A model generated the notes under the pieces. It had not been told where the DNA came from, made no database searches, and saw nothing but the letters and a program-made list of their open reading frames with translations. Position numbers and translations under genes: made by a program. A DNA stretch of 64,000 nt from Yponomeuta sedellus. Taxonomy: Eukaryota > Arthropoda > Insecta > Lepidoptera > Yponomeutidae. The stretch covers positions 9,012,860 to 9,076,859 of the forward strand of contig OW203726.1 of assembly GCA_934045075.1 (NCBI GenBank). The letters are read 5' to 3'. Below, piece by piece: positions 38,701 to 46,710 of the stretch; the stretch's first letter is position 1, and every line of letters begins with the position of its first letter.

Positions 38701-41700
38701 CATGTTTTCGAACTCTTCCTTAATGGGTTCACCGATTTTGATGAGTTTGTGTATTTGCAACATATCATTTCATTTCATTTCATTTCATTTCATTTCATTT
38801 CATTTCATAGGTAAGTGATAACAAGAATTCGGAGAGCTGAGAATTTATCGTAGGGTTAATAGATATGGCACTCCAACGTTTGCGGCGCCAGCTAATACCA
38901 TATAATATTAATTATGGACTGCTATATTTACAGAATGTTTAGTTAAGGAATAAATAATATCGACGTTTTCGTGTTGAATGTCCCATCCTTATGGATTTCT
39001 ACTTTTGTCTATGACCCCCTTATAACTATGACTTTCTATATGCAACCTACCTATACCTAAGCCAAATTCGATAAAGAATAGGGGTAAACAAACCAATTTA
39101 GGGTTATCACAACTTACGTTTTACAAATCTTCTATTGTTTACATGATTATAGCCTTTTACATGCTAACTATTTATTGACAATTCATATTGCAGCATATTT
39201 CACTCGAATCACTCAAATAACATGCATATTACCTCGTTATTTCGAAAAACTATAAAAAAAATCGACATAAATTTTACGCGACAGCCCTACAGAAAAAGGA
39301 ACATGGATGAAATTCAGGTGAGAAAAACATTTTGGGGAATTTAGCTTATGCCAACAAGTGAAGTTTAGTCGTTTGTCAATACGTGTACCTATATGGCATA
39401 TGTGTGTGACAAAATGGCACAAGACAAAAATATAGAAGTGCTTAGATTGCCCCCATATCATTGTGAATTAAATCCGATAGAAATCATATGGGGGCAAGTA
39501 AAAGGCCATGTTGCTGCAAAAATAAAACTTTTTAAATGGCCGAACTAAATAAAGGTCTTGTTAGATGAGGCAATGAGTAAAATTACTCCAGCAGCATGGC
39601 AACGTTGTGTTGAACACGTAATTAAAGAAGAGAAGAAAACGACGAATTTGATGGTGTAATGGATGTCATTGATGAATTTATAATTCAAGTCTCCGGAGAC
39701 TCAAATTCATCCTCCTCTTTGGCCAGTGACAGTGATGATTAGTGTGAACATATGAATAAAAATATATACAAAGAACTTTCTTTTATTGCAATATTTGCAG
39801 TAGGTCCCAATCTTCTCATTTTCATAGTAGCATCTATAGGTACTTATTAATATTAATATTATAAAGTTGAAGAGTTTGTATGTTTTTTGCTTAAACGCGC
39901 TTAATTCTATTAGGAAAATCATGCGGCATGGCTCGCGTGGATGTTTGTTACATATGTGTGTCATATTCCATATTTCAGTGTTGTCATATGTCATATTCAA
40001 ATCGGTTAAGCCTTTCACTATAAAATCATAAACATATAATCATAAATAAGCATTTTACATTAGTAGGAGGAAGGAACTATTATTTGTATGAAAATGATTT
40101 CTAGAAAAGGTTGTTAACATCTGCCTTTTGCCTAGCAACGGTTTGTTTATCGCTATTCGTTATCGAATTTGGCTCAGGTATAGTACGATTGTAAAATTTC
40201 GAGCGTACGAGTTGTCCCTTTCTGGCACAAAGAATCATCGTAAGAGTAACAAGGAAAGCTATTCAATAATTACTTTTTATTTTACGGCTCCTTCTATGCT
40301 TTAGTCCTTATTCTGAGAGTGGGACAGAATCGAGATTGCGTAAAATAAAAGTAAGACCTATTGTGAGTGTGACGATATTAACAGCAGCACTTATATGACA
40401 CAGGACCCGGTTAACCATTTATTGCTTTGCGAGTGGTTCCTGATGCTACAAAGCATCTCACAATGGATCAATTGACTTCTGAGACAGTAGCTCATACATA
40501 GCTCGGTAGATTCGTTTACTCTGGAAGGATTAAGCGATGCGGAATTTCTATTTCAAATTCTGAATTCAGAATGGACTTGTAATTTTAGATGTAGGTCTTA
40601 AATTTTTATAGAGTTTGGTATAAATATACTCCAACTTACTTATAATAAATTAATGTAATTACTCGTAGCAAAAAATACAAAATAAAAATTTAACATGCAC
40701 AGATTTACAATTTCACGTAAGTACGCCTAATTCGTTTAATATTATTTTTATTGCCAACTATAAATAGCGGATGTGAATAAAGCCGTTAAAATAAAACGAA
40801 AAAATTACAACAATTTCTTGAACCGTTAGTTATTTCCATAAAATCAATTAGCCTTGAATACCTAGTTGCTATCGGTATGTTCGACCTAATATCAAAACAA
40901 TCAATACCTACAGTTAATGCTAAAGTTAATGTATAAAATCTGTCGACCTTAAATTGTCCTATGGTATATCAACAATCTTGCTTCAATTTAATTGCATGAT
41001 AATAACGTTTTCGTGATAGCATCTATCTACCTAAAGCAGTCACTACCCATACCTAGGTGCTATGGGCAGCACCATAGTTTGGTCTATGGGCAAAACCAAA
41101 GGCTATAATAATAATCACTTGTCCTGGTCCCACACTAAGATACCCTGCGTTATGGAAACCAGACAATGACATCATAAACATTGAAATAAACCCAGACTGG
41201 TCATTTGTACAAATTAAGTACTGCGGCTTCCAGTGGGGTGGGTGGGTATCGGACCCATCACTTCCGGTTCAAAGTGACTGCTAGATCATCAAGACATACA
41301 AAGTATTAAATATGACTCATTCATGAAAATAACTCTTGACAATTTGTTTAAGTACTGATTGGAATAAAATATAGCGTAATAAGATAAGGCTTTTTTGCAA
41401 CATGTTTGTACACAGAATTAGCCTAATAGCTGAAAGTATTTTAGTAGTATCACAAATCTGTTTCATGTCAATATCTTGTAGTCTTATTTACAAAAAAAAA
41501 ACGATTACTTAAAACACTACTAAGCATCATCATCATCAACCCATTATGTCCCCACCGAGGGGCCCGAGTCTCTTACCTGAGGAAGGTATAGGCCATACTC
41601 CTCCACAGGGGCCAAGTCCGGATTAGTGGAAGATTTTAAGACAGTGGCGGGCCTTACTGTCAGAAGTTATCAATCCGCCCATAAGGCCTCTCACATGGCC

Positions 41701-43671
41701 CAACGACGACGGCCATTACATGACAACCGGCACCAACGGCATAACGTGCCTTGCGAAGCACGAAAGCGCTCAGAAAAATGCCACTAGCGGTTGTTACTGG
41801 ACGGTCACCGATCCTGCACCTAACCGCGTCTGTTGTTGCTTAACTCGAATGATTGATTCAAATCACTCGGTTCGACTAGTTTACGAGCGCTTCACACACT
41901 ACTTAATGTAGTTTAAATTGATTGGTCTTTTCCCTTTTCGTGAAACACATAAGATTATTATTAGTTTTCATTAGAGAAATTTTATTTTTAGTGTTCCGTA
42001 GTCGACAAGGGAAAGCTTCGCGAGGGACTCTACATGCAGCCGTACATTTAGCGCATAACGAAGAAAGGAATGGACAGCGCTCGTGGGGAAGCTGCCCCAT
42101 GGTTACGTCCCTCAGTCATCAGGACACGACGTAAAAGAAGTCGAAAAGGAACTCTTATAGGTTGTCCCATCTCTGACCGTCTGGCTTAAAGATGATTAGT
42201 ACTAAAAAGCTGAAATTTGCTTAGAAATACATAATAAAATACAAAATACATATAATCTAAGCAATAAGACTGCAAATTGTACTGTATCTTTGTAATTATG
42301 CTTTGTTTGTTTCTTCCTGATGTACAATAAAGAATATTCTTATTCTTATACATTAATCATGCTGACAAAACGGATTTTTTTAGGTTACCCCATCTACATC
42401 TAAATTAGAAATGGAATCGTTTTTTCACTCTGTTGGGGTGTCTTTGGATACCTTTCTCTTAAAGGAAAACTTCACACAAAATGAAAATTATGTTTATAAA
42501 GTCTTTGCTTCTATTTTTATATAAATAACTCTTACATTTATGCTAGTGAGATCATGTTTTAAAGACTTTCAAATCCATATTAGGAAAGTTAAAACTTTTG
42601 AAGATGTTTCTCATTCAAGATTCAATGTTGAGAATTCCTTGATGTTAAAAATCATTTAGTATTTGCAATGGTCATGCATACTTATATATTAACAGCTTTG
42701 ATTGTGACTATTTTATCTAATAATTAGTCACGATACACACATTTAACATAAATTAGAGTAGTAAAAATTGTTTTTTGAAATGTAATGAAACTGCTCGTTT
42801 TCAAGTTGTATGTAAGTTGTTGTATGTAACACTCACCCACACTGGATCAGGGTAGTCACAGAGCTCAGTTATCTGGTGCTTGATAATATCCCTGTCTTTC
42901 TCAAAGGATCTCTCCAAAAATACAAATTCTGCAAACTTCCACATCCAGCCGATTGGTGGAACATACTGAATAGATTTTTTTGCATATGCTTTACAATTCT
43001 GAAAGAAAAATAAGTTATCTAGTTTATTTGATAGAAAACTTTTGATCTCATTCACAGTTACAGAAATAAATAATAGCATAAAATATAGACAGGACAGAAA
43101 TAAATATAGCATAAAATATTCATTTATCGAAGTCTCTTTTGTAAAATAACATAACAATTTAGCAATACAAGTTTCAAAGCCAACATAAAACTAATTTAAC
43201 TTAGCTCAACATGAAATGTAAAAATAACTGACCCCCAAAACCCTGACTCCATCACAGAAGTGCCACCCCATGAGCCAGTCTATCTCATAGCTGTGGTTCA
43301 TTATGAGATAGCCATGCTCAGCACCATAATACTTGTCGTACTCATCCTTCTTAATGTAAATTGACAACTTTGTGCCTGACCACCATTCTGACATAAACAC
43401 TAGCTCTGCAAGGAAATATATTACATGTTATGAAGCTCAGTATGAATCCACAAAATCTAGGCCAAGTTAGAGTGTTGATAAAATACTTACGACTGCTAAA
43501 CGAATAACACAAGTAATAGTTTATTTGTCTGTACAGAGCCTTGTTGAAGGGCCTCAGTCCCACATATAAAATTACTTGAATGAAGTTTAAAATTAAACCT
43601 GACAGAAAGTATGATATTGCAAAACTCAAATGAATTATCGTTGACTGTTTTAGAACACTAAAATTAAACAT
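13258..43671 (-). CDS. AGPAT3/4: 1-acyl-sn-glycerol-3-phosphate acyltransferase (AGPAT3/4 type), seven coding exons
   Basis: Acylates lysophosphatidic acid with acyl-CoA to give phosphatidic acid, in the ER membrane. Exons (minus): 43671-43491, 43405-43233, 42998-42837, 35635-35435, 32695-32558, 19995-19776, 13337-13258. All junctions are GT-AG and phases match, giving 384 residues (human AGPAT3/4 are about 376-378). A hydrophobic segment lies near residues 14-38. The catalytic H-x4-D motif is NHSYEID with His98 and Asp103. EGTRFT is at 178-183, then [15 protein letters not shown], then [10 protein letters not shown]-terminal hydrophobic stretch spans about 322-357, and the tail contains GSSYG as in relatives. 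A 5' UTR intron is likely (acceptor at 43709, candidate donor GTGAGT next to 44220). The assignment to AGPAT3 versus AGPAT4 is open. Introns swollen by transposons give a 30-kb gene. Confidence 0.95.
13424..13836. mobile_element. PIF/Harbinger-type MITE, TTA target duplication
   Basis: 413 bp with near-perfect 36-bp terminal inverted repeats (starting GGGTGATATTACACTTATCA on the left; one difference on the right), flanked by TTA at 13421-13423 and 13837-13839. TWA target duplications and GG ends fit PIF/Harbinger. It lies in the last AGPAT intron and has no transposase. Confidence 0.85.
14895..17447 (+). CDS. Transposase-like DDE_Tnp_4 protein with Cys-rich N-terminus and SWIM-like finger
   Basis: Two exons, 14895-15032 and 15534-17447 (phase 0, donor GTTTGT, acceptor TTTTCAG), give 683 residues without a stop. 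N-terminus: CVMC (residues 7-10) and CYRC, two Cys pairs about 50 residues apart in a ZAD-like spacing, joined only if the intron is removed. A Pro/Glu/Gln-rich linker follows. The core has the DDE nuclease pattern: Asp in [10 protein letters not shown], Asp in [10 protein letters not shown], and Glu in [12 protein letters not shown]. The C-terminus has C-T-C, then C-A-H within a SWIM-like zinc finger. It sits on the opposite strand inside the last AGPAT intron, with its own AATAAA at 17488. It belongs to the Harbinger/IS5-like DDE_4 group. It could be an intact autonomous element or a recently domesticated gene. Confidence 0.8.
17488..17493 (+). terminator. Polyadenylation signal AATAAA for the DDE gene
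   Basis: AATAAA 41 bases after the TAA stop of the transposase-like gene, in an A/T-rich tail. Confidence 0.55.
17860..19775. other. AGPAT intron 6 remainder, repeat debris
   Basis: No exon seen. Holds old dispersed-repeat fragments (about 18420-18710, a TCGGTCAAGTCGTTTCGTAA-type 3' tail common in insect genomes) and two adjacent palindromes listed separately. Confidence 0.4.
18573..18628. repeat. Two abutting palindromes
   Basis: 18573-18610 is a 38-bp palindrome with one mismatched pair, centred on ACCGGT. It directly touches a perfect 18-bp palindrome at 18611-18628 (CGTCGGTCGCGACCGACG). Confidence 0.9.
19776..19995 (-). CDS. AGPAT3/4: AGPAT coding exon 6 (C-terminal membrane segment)
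   Basis: 73 residues plus one base, starting [14 protein letters not shown], parallel to the KD-FQE-YYRTG-F block of AGPAT3/4. A long hydrophobic stretch follows. Donor GTGAGT. Confidence 0.93.
20371..20480 (+). mobile_element. tRNA-derived SINE fragment
   Basis: The tRNA-like head has an A-box (TAGCTCAGTTGG) and a B-box (GGTTCGAATCC). The anticodon stem CTGGC/GCCAG is intact but position 33 is C. The body GAATTTTTAGCCTCTAAATA follows. The acceptor stem is decayed here; the copy at 56651 keeps the 5' half. The shared body in both copies marks it as a SINE, not a tRNA gene. Confidence 0.75.
20620..20815. repeat. Dispersed repeat with GTCTGTCC tract
   Basis: Contains CGTCTGTCTGTCCGCG, CTGAAATTTTACATAGATAT and AATCATGCAGACAAAACGG. 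Related sequence occurs at about 33000-33180 and 41985-42420, and the GGAACCTTTATAGGATCACT motif at about 24418. This type is common in moth genomes. Confidence 0.6.
21118..21465 (+). repeat. Dispersed repeat family B
   Basis: Same family as the DGCR6 intron 1 copy: starts TATCAACCCTTATATGTCCC and includes GGGTTGGTGGAGGA and CACCCATCCTGCACCTGACC. Confidence 0.8.
21984..22938. mobile_element. Non-autonomous element with TA target and ATATGGCC repeats
   Basis: 955 bp flanked by TA. The terminal repeats CCTGGGTCGAATATGGCCA and (complement) CCTGTGTCGAATATGGCCA differ at one position. TA duplication fits the Tc1/mariner group. ATATGGCCAC or its variants recur at 22010, 22360, 22745 and 22920, so subterminal binding sites are likely. 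A SINE tail fragment sits inside at about 22430-22460. Confidence 0.7.
23215..23415 (-). repeat. LINE-type 3' fragment, inverted relative to 60480-60700
   Basis: Shares CATTCTGTTTGCTGAATG, a TAGTGTAGTGGAGAAAAA-like segment and TAGGTGGCAACT-like sequence, in opposite orientation, with the copy next to the reverse-transcriptase fragment at 61 kb. Confidence 0.5.
23425..23517. repeat. Two consecutive hairpins
   Basis: Hairpin 1 (23425-23456) has a 13-bp perfect stem, AAAAACCTTGTTG, and a 6-nt loop followed by a T-run. Hairpin 2 (23474-23517) has a 17-bp stem with one mismatch and a 10-nt loop. They could be SINE or MITE ends; no function is assigned. Confidence 0.75.
24525..24590. repeat. 31-bp perfect inverted repeat, 4-nt loop
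   Basis: Arms 24525-24555 and 24560-24590 are exact complements around TACC. The surrounding sequence resembles the dispersed repeat at 14150-14300. Confidence 0.9.
24999..25115. repeat. Segment shared with the foldback element centre
   Basis: About 115 bp including CCCTCCCTATGGAGGGAAGC and TTTTCCACCCAATAATCAGA. It is nearly identical to 34258-34370, the centre of the foldback element. Confidence 0.8.
26095..26510 (-). mobile_element. tRNA-like SINE head plus family-B repeat, inside the element
   Basis: On the minus strand: a tRNA-like GTTGGCCTAGCCGCTAAGG with B-box GAGTTCGATTCCCAC, then about 100 bp, then a family-B repeat. The same composite lies at the same position in the 44749-47182 copy, so it entered before that element duplicated. 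Confidence 0.7.
26630..27140 (-). repeat. 47-bp minisatellite, about 11 units
   Basis: Tandem units of about 47 bp. The minus-strand consensus begins GAACATAAAACTTCAACTTC and continues ACCGCAGTGGAGAGGAACCT. The edge units differ more (GGTCCTCCT variants), as expected if growth occurs in the middle. 47 is not a multiple of 3, so it is not coding. Confidence 0.9.
28165..28217. repeat. 53-bp near-perfect palindrome
   Basis: 26-bp arms (28165-28190 and 28192-28217), exact complements with a single-base centre. The arm begins TTCATACATTTTCCGTATCT. Confidence 0.95.
28393..28750 (+). repeat. Dispersed repeat family B
   Basis: Full-length copy, starting ACCCTTGTATGTCCCCACTG and ending GGCCACGAGCGCTTCC. 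It is close in sequence to the 46475 copy. Confidence 0.85.
29674..29803. repeat. (TA)n microsatellite
   Basis: About 40 uninterrupted TA units, then TACA-interrupted TA tracts. The apparent Ile-Tyr open frame over it is not a gene. Confidence 0.97.
29997..30242 (-). pseudogene. Decayed THAP-domain exon
   Basis: The minus-strand frame has [20 protein letters not shown] and NWFPTKRS, then Y-S-E-H-F where a THAP finger needs C-S-x-H-F. The first Cys pair and flanking exons are not found. A relic of a THAP transposon distinct from the 5-kb family. Confidence 0.55.
30380..32340. other. AGPAT intron 5 portion, no gene
   Basis: Contains a GC-rich inverted tract (about 30600-30700, repeated GGCGACCGG and GCTCATACAT), a poly-C run at about 31977-31996 and anonymous AT-rich sequence. 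No exon found on either strand. Confidence 0.4.
32395..32525 (+). repeat. Lepidopteran-type dispersed repeat with terminal hairpin
   Basis: Starts with a 12-bp hairpin, GAGGTTATGTTA / TAACATAACCTC (32395-32422). CACGCCCGTATCCCAAGGGG, GGCAGAGACC and GCCGGTTCCGGGTAAGG follow. This series is frequent in moth and butterfly genomes. It ends about 30 bp from AGPAT exon 5. Confidence 0.6.
32558..32695 (-). CDS. AGPAT3/4: AGPAT coding exon 5
   Basis: 46 residues, including [17 protein letters not shown], which matches the AGPAT3/4 block L-GKK-HAD-YVRRIP, and AKWLHDLF. Noticeably GC-richer than its surroundings. Confidence 0.95.
33588..34714. mobile_element. Foldback element with long terminal inverted repeats
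   Basis: Left arm 33588 to about 34180 and right arm about 34384-34714 are about 330-380 bp inverted repeats (TAGATTGCTTAACGAGGGTA, GAATATGAGGAAAATAAAAA, AAGCGGAATAAGCCGCAACA in complement). The left arm is enlarged by a 213-bp MITE. The centre carries the segment shared with 24999-25115. No transposase. Confidence 0.85.
33791..34003. mobile_element. Mariner-type MITE nested in the foldback arm
   Basis: 213 bp flanked by TA, with terminal inverted repeats starting CAGTGCGTTCACATTAACTT and about 40 bp long with very few differences. Present in the left arm and absent at the matching place in the right arm. Confidence 0.9.
34941..35110 (+). mobile_element. tRNA-headed lepidopteran SINE
   Basis: The head has an A-box-like GTAGCGGAGCGGTAGAACG and a B-box (GGGTTCGAATTCC). 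The body contains GTGAAGGAAAATATCGTGAG and GAAACC, a signature seen across moth genomes. The 3' limit is approximate. Confidence 0.75.
35435..35635 (-). CDS. AGPAT3/4: AGPAT coding exon 4 (EGTR motif)
   Basis: 67 residues, with TPEGTRFT (motif III, lysophospholipid phosphate binding) and [15 protein letters not shown]. Donor GTGAGG, acceptor CTACAG. The 7.2-kb intron before it is full of transposon debris. Confidence 0.95.
35741..35903. mobile_element. Short copy of a TGTAGACTTT inverted-repeat MITE
   Basis: 163 bp with ends TGTAGACTTTAGTCCGGATT and the complement of TGTAGACTTTTAGCCCGGAT. It is a deleted form of the 340-bp element at 54690-55029. About 35 bp of flank (AAAACTTTCGTAAGCACAAC) is also shared, inverted, with the other copy. 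Confidence 0.8.
36676..38023 (+). pseudogene. Decayed THAP-domain gene in AGPAT intron 3
   Basis: The first segment (ATG at 36676) encodes [15 protein letters not shown], a THAP-like start with Cys-x4-Cys, and ends at donor GTAAGA. The second segment, around 37976-38020, reads [10 protein letters not shown], the C-x2-H-F part of a THAP finger. Stops and shifts lie between them, and a 386-bp duplication has copied the first exon and intron. It is not functional. Confidence 0.6.
36705..37525. repeat. 386-bp tandem duplication with inverted junction
   Basis: 36705-37090 and 37140-37525 are equal in length and almost identical. Between them lies an inverted copy of the last 36 or so bases of the first unit (37091-37126), then a partial CATTCGGGAGAA repeat. 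Confidence 0.92.
37530..39415. other. AGPAT intron 3, no host exon
   Basis: AT-rich intronic sequence with a (CATTT)n microsatellite at about 38763-38809 and a short hairpin around GGTTCCTGATACC (38300). No other feature supported. Confidence 0.4.
39416..39741 (+). pseudogene. C-terminal fragment of a DDE_3 (IS630/Tc1-type) transposase
   Basis: Contains [20 protein letters not shown], a hallmark of DDE_3 transposases including the third catalytic acidic residue, then in shifted frames [20 protein letters not shown] and a Ser/Asp-rich tail ending at TAG 39741. At least two frameshifts break it. N-terminal parts were not found. Confidence 0.8.
39760..41535. other. AGPAT intron 3, anonymous
   Basis: No coding exon or clear element. 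A tRNA-like B-box relic lies near 41240. Confidence 0.35.
41540..41895 (+). repeat. Dispersed repeat family B
   Basis: Diverged copy: CCCATTATGTCCCCACCGAG, GGTCACCGATCCTGCACC, AATCACTCGGTTCGACTAG. A GTTCCGTAGTCGACAAGG-type dispersed repeat follows from 41990. Confidence 0.75.
42837..42998 (-). CDS. AGPAT3/4: AGPAT coding exon 3
   Basis: 54 residues, with [15 protein letters not shown] and [10 protein letters not shown], matching the family block AKKEL-VP-IGWMW and the acceptor-binding region after it. Donor GTGAGT, acceptor TTTCAG. Confidence 0.95.
43233..43405 (-). CDS. AGPAT3/4: AGPAT coding exon 2 (NHx4D catalytic motif)
   Basis: Begins with the split Gln codon completing [10 protein letters not shown] and includes NHSYEIDW, the acyltransferase motif I. 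Donor GTCAGT. It is separated from exon 1 by an 85-bp intron. Confidence 0.93.
43491..43671 (-). CDS. AGPAT3/4: AGPAT coding exon 1
   Basis: Encodes residues 1-60 plus one base. The start ATG at 43671 is preferred because an upstream ATG in the same exon (43703) runs into a stop after seven codons, forming a short uORF. The exon begins at 43708 after a CTTTCAG acceptor and ends at donor GTAAGT. It holds the first membrane segment. Confidence 0.9.
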
Positions 43672-44296
43672 TTTGAATATCAGCTGCAACACTTTTCTGT
43701 CATGAATCCTGAAAGAAAGTTAATTGAAAATCTTGATATCTATTCTACCCAATTAAAACCATAGCGATATAAATTGCAATGCTTATTACTATATTTTAAA
43801 TGTATGTGAGTAATAATGATGATTGTTGATTTTCTAAGAGATAGACATAATGACTGTCGCAAAAGGAAATACCAATTTAAACTGCATCTAAAGGGTTTTC
43901 GAATCGAGGTTTTTATAAGACTGGGCAACTTTGCACCGTGATAAGTGATAAACTGATAACCTATGTTTCATTATGACTAAAATTATTGAAGCTAGACCCT
44001 CTCGCATAACTCTCGATCAATTATTCTGCCTAAACGTAAATAAGTGAAACTGAGCTATTTCAAACGTAAGTTACGTAGCAAAGAAATGTATGTACCCCCG
44101 TTTCCTGTGTTAACCTAATAACCCACACTAAATTTATATTGTAAAATAATAAAGAGCACAAGGGGTAATTAGCAGAACTGAACGTGTATTATCCACTCAA
44201 AAGCAATTTAAAAACTCACGCACGGAACAAGAGTAAAGTCCACAACAAATGATAAAATTTCAATACACACACAACACACACCACGATGAAACCAGC

Positions 44297-44430
44297 CTAG
44301 CGCAAGTAGGAACCACAGAGCATGTAGGAACTTTGAATTATTTGTTTGCATTTAGCCCCGTTTTAATGGCGGACATATATTTGTCTCACTCTTCAATACT
44401 ACTTACTCTGTCTTTGTTGTCAATGTCAAA
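44297..44430 (+). repeat. Terminal fragment of the THAP repeat beside the AGPAT 5' end
   Basis: CCTAGCGCAAGTAGGAAC through TTAGCCCCGTTTTAATGGCG and TTGTTGTCAATGTCAAAC match one end of copies R1/R3/R4. It lies just upstream of the candidate AGPAT first exon (donor next to 44220), so the AGPAT promoter may lie in or beside it. Confidence 0.75.
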
Positions 44431-45344
44431 CCAGGGATGTTATACGTGTCATAATTATGGTACATGTACCATAATTCAGTCGTTCGTACCATGTACCATG
44501 ATACATCCATTATGGTACGCAAAAGTACCATAATTTGGCCATTTTTTTTTTTTCATCCTAAGCACTTTTGCATCACATAATTTCATCTTTCGCTTTTGCT
44601 GTTGACGAGTTTTTTTTATATACCGATATCTAACAACACAAAAAAATCATTCATTCATTTCGTTCAATGAGTTGATAAGAACGTTCAAGTCTTAAAAACC
44701 TATTTATTGTTTATATCTGTGATAGTTTCTGTAGTCTGCGGATTGTAAGGCCGGTATTACAGAACGATGCTCAAGCACAGATTGATCTCAGATCGCCCAA
44801 TCATTACTTGAGCACTGAATCGATGCTCAAGCACTTCCTTTATTTTCAAACAGTTCTTGAGTAGAGATCAGCCAATCACTGCTTAAGTAGAGATTCAGAA
44901 CTGCAATCAGGTTGTCTATGATCAAAGTTTGTTTTCTATGACAAGAAAAATACAAGTGTAGATTTTTATTCCGTTTTACGCATGTTACAAAAACGTGACG
45001 ATGAAACTTAGTAAATTATGTCAAATATACAGAGGAAACTAAAATAATGTTTATGTATTCGTAAATAAAATGTTCAAAGTTTCTTTATTTAGTTATTAGT
45101 TTGTAATGAACCGTATATTTAAAGGAAGCAAAACGTTCACGCTTCTTGTTTATTTATTCGCTTTGAGTACAGAACGGAACGAAACAAATGTCGATAAAAT
45201 AATTCTCTTGACGTCTGTCTATTTATTTTTATTTAAGTTTATTCAATTACTAATATCTGTACATAGTCGGTGTGGTTTAATTTGAACATTAATCGCTGTT
45301 TTGAAACGAGATGTGAAAAAATGAGAACAAGGAACTTCACCATA

Positions 45345-46180
45345 GTGGAAAGAATCCTCCTTGTGGAACATAAAAAGTCAACTTCACTGCAGTGGAGAGG
45401 GTCCTCCTCATAGAAGACAAAAAGTCAACTTCATCGCGGTGGAGAGGAACCTGCTCATGGAACATAAAACTTGAACTTCACCGCAGTGGAGAGGAACCTG
45501 CTCGTTGGACATAAAACTTCAATTTCACCGCAGCGGAGAGGAACCTGCTTGTTGAACATAAAACTTCAACTTCACCACAGTAGAGAGGAACCTGCTCATT
45601 GAACATAAAACTTCAACCTCACTGCAGTGAAGAGAAACCTGCTCGTTGAACATAAAACTTCAACTTCACCGCAGTGAAGAGGAACCTGCTCGTTGAACAT
45701 AAAACTTCAACTTCACCGCAGTGGAGAGGAACCTGCTTGTTGAACATAAAACTTCAACCTCACCGCAGTGGAGAGGAACCTGCTCGGTAAACATAAAACT
45801 TCAACCTCATTGCAGTGCAGAAGAACCTGCTCGTTGGACATAAAACTTCAATTTCACCGCAGCGGAGAGGAACCTGCTTGTTGAACATAAAACTTCAACT
45901 TCACCACAGTAGAGAGGAACCTGCTCATTGAACATAAAACTTCAACTTCACTGCAGTGAAGAGGAACCTGCTCGTTGAACATAAAACTTCAACTTCACCG
46001 AAGTGAAGAGGAACCTGCTCGTTGAAAATAAAACTTCAACTTCACCGCAGTGGAGAGGAACCTGCTTGTTGAACATAATACTTCAACTTCACCGCAGTGG
46101 AGAGGAACCTGCTCTGTAAACATAAAACTACAACCTCATCGCAGTGGAGAGGATCCTCCTCGAGGAAGATAAAAGTCAAC
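45345..46180 (+). repeat. 47-bp minisatellite with a seven-unit higher-order repeat
   Basis: About 18 units. Unit tails occur in the same order in 45504-45832 and 45833-46161 (CGTTGG, TTGTTG, CATTG, CGTTG, CGTTG, TTGTTG, then CGGTA or CTGTA). This gives a period of exactly 329 bp, i.e. 7 x 47. Confidence 0.92.
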
Positions 46181-46282
46181 TTCAACACAGCGGATTTATA
46201 GAATATGTGTCAATTATGTTACATATGAGCAATAAAAAAGCTGAGATTGTTTTACTGATTATTTTATTTATTCCTCTTTGTG

Positions 46283-46710
46283 ACTGTCTTGTTGGCCTAG
46301 CCGCTAAGGCGCTTGGTTACCAAGACCGAGCTTGTGAGTTCGATTCCCACTGTGGGCCTATATATTTGTACAAGTGACCACAGTCTCGGTGTACTTTCAT
46401 GTTTGTGACGTTCTTGCCTGGTTATCAAAGTACAGCATATCCTAGTTTGGGATCAGGTGAAGTGATTGTGTTCGTTATCAACCCTTGTATGTCCCCACTG
46501 CTGGGGCACGGGTCTTTCCAGCATCGTAAGAGGTTAAGCCATACTCTACCACTGGGGCTAAGTCCGGGTTGGTGGAGGATTGTAAGACAGTAGCGGGTCT
46601 TACAGTCAGAAGTTATCAAGCCGCCCATAAGGCCTTTGACATGGCTTAACGACTGCCATTATATGAAAGCCGGCACCAACGGCTTAACATACCTTGCGAA
46701 GCACGGAAGT
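46283..46710 (+). mobile_element. tRNA-like SINE head and family-B repeat
   Basis: GTTGGCCTAGCCGCTAAGGC with B-box GAGTTCGATTCCCAC, then family B from 46475 (TATCAACCCTTGTATGTCCC). Same arrangement, same place, as the inverted element copy. Confidence 0.7.

Noticed and set aside
45345..46180. Regularly spaced repeats resembling a CRISPR array
   Set aside because: No unique spacers; each 47-bp unit follows the next directly, and the genome is eukaryotic. It is a minisatellite.
46283..46350. tRNA-like sequence, also inverted at 26440-26510
   Set aside because: The cloverleaf does not fold properly in the anticodon arm and it recurs inside a transposon at the same place in both copies.
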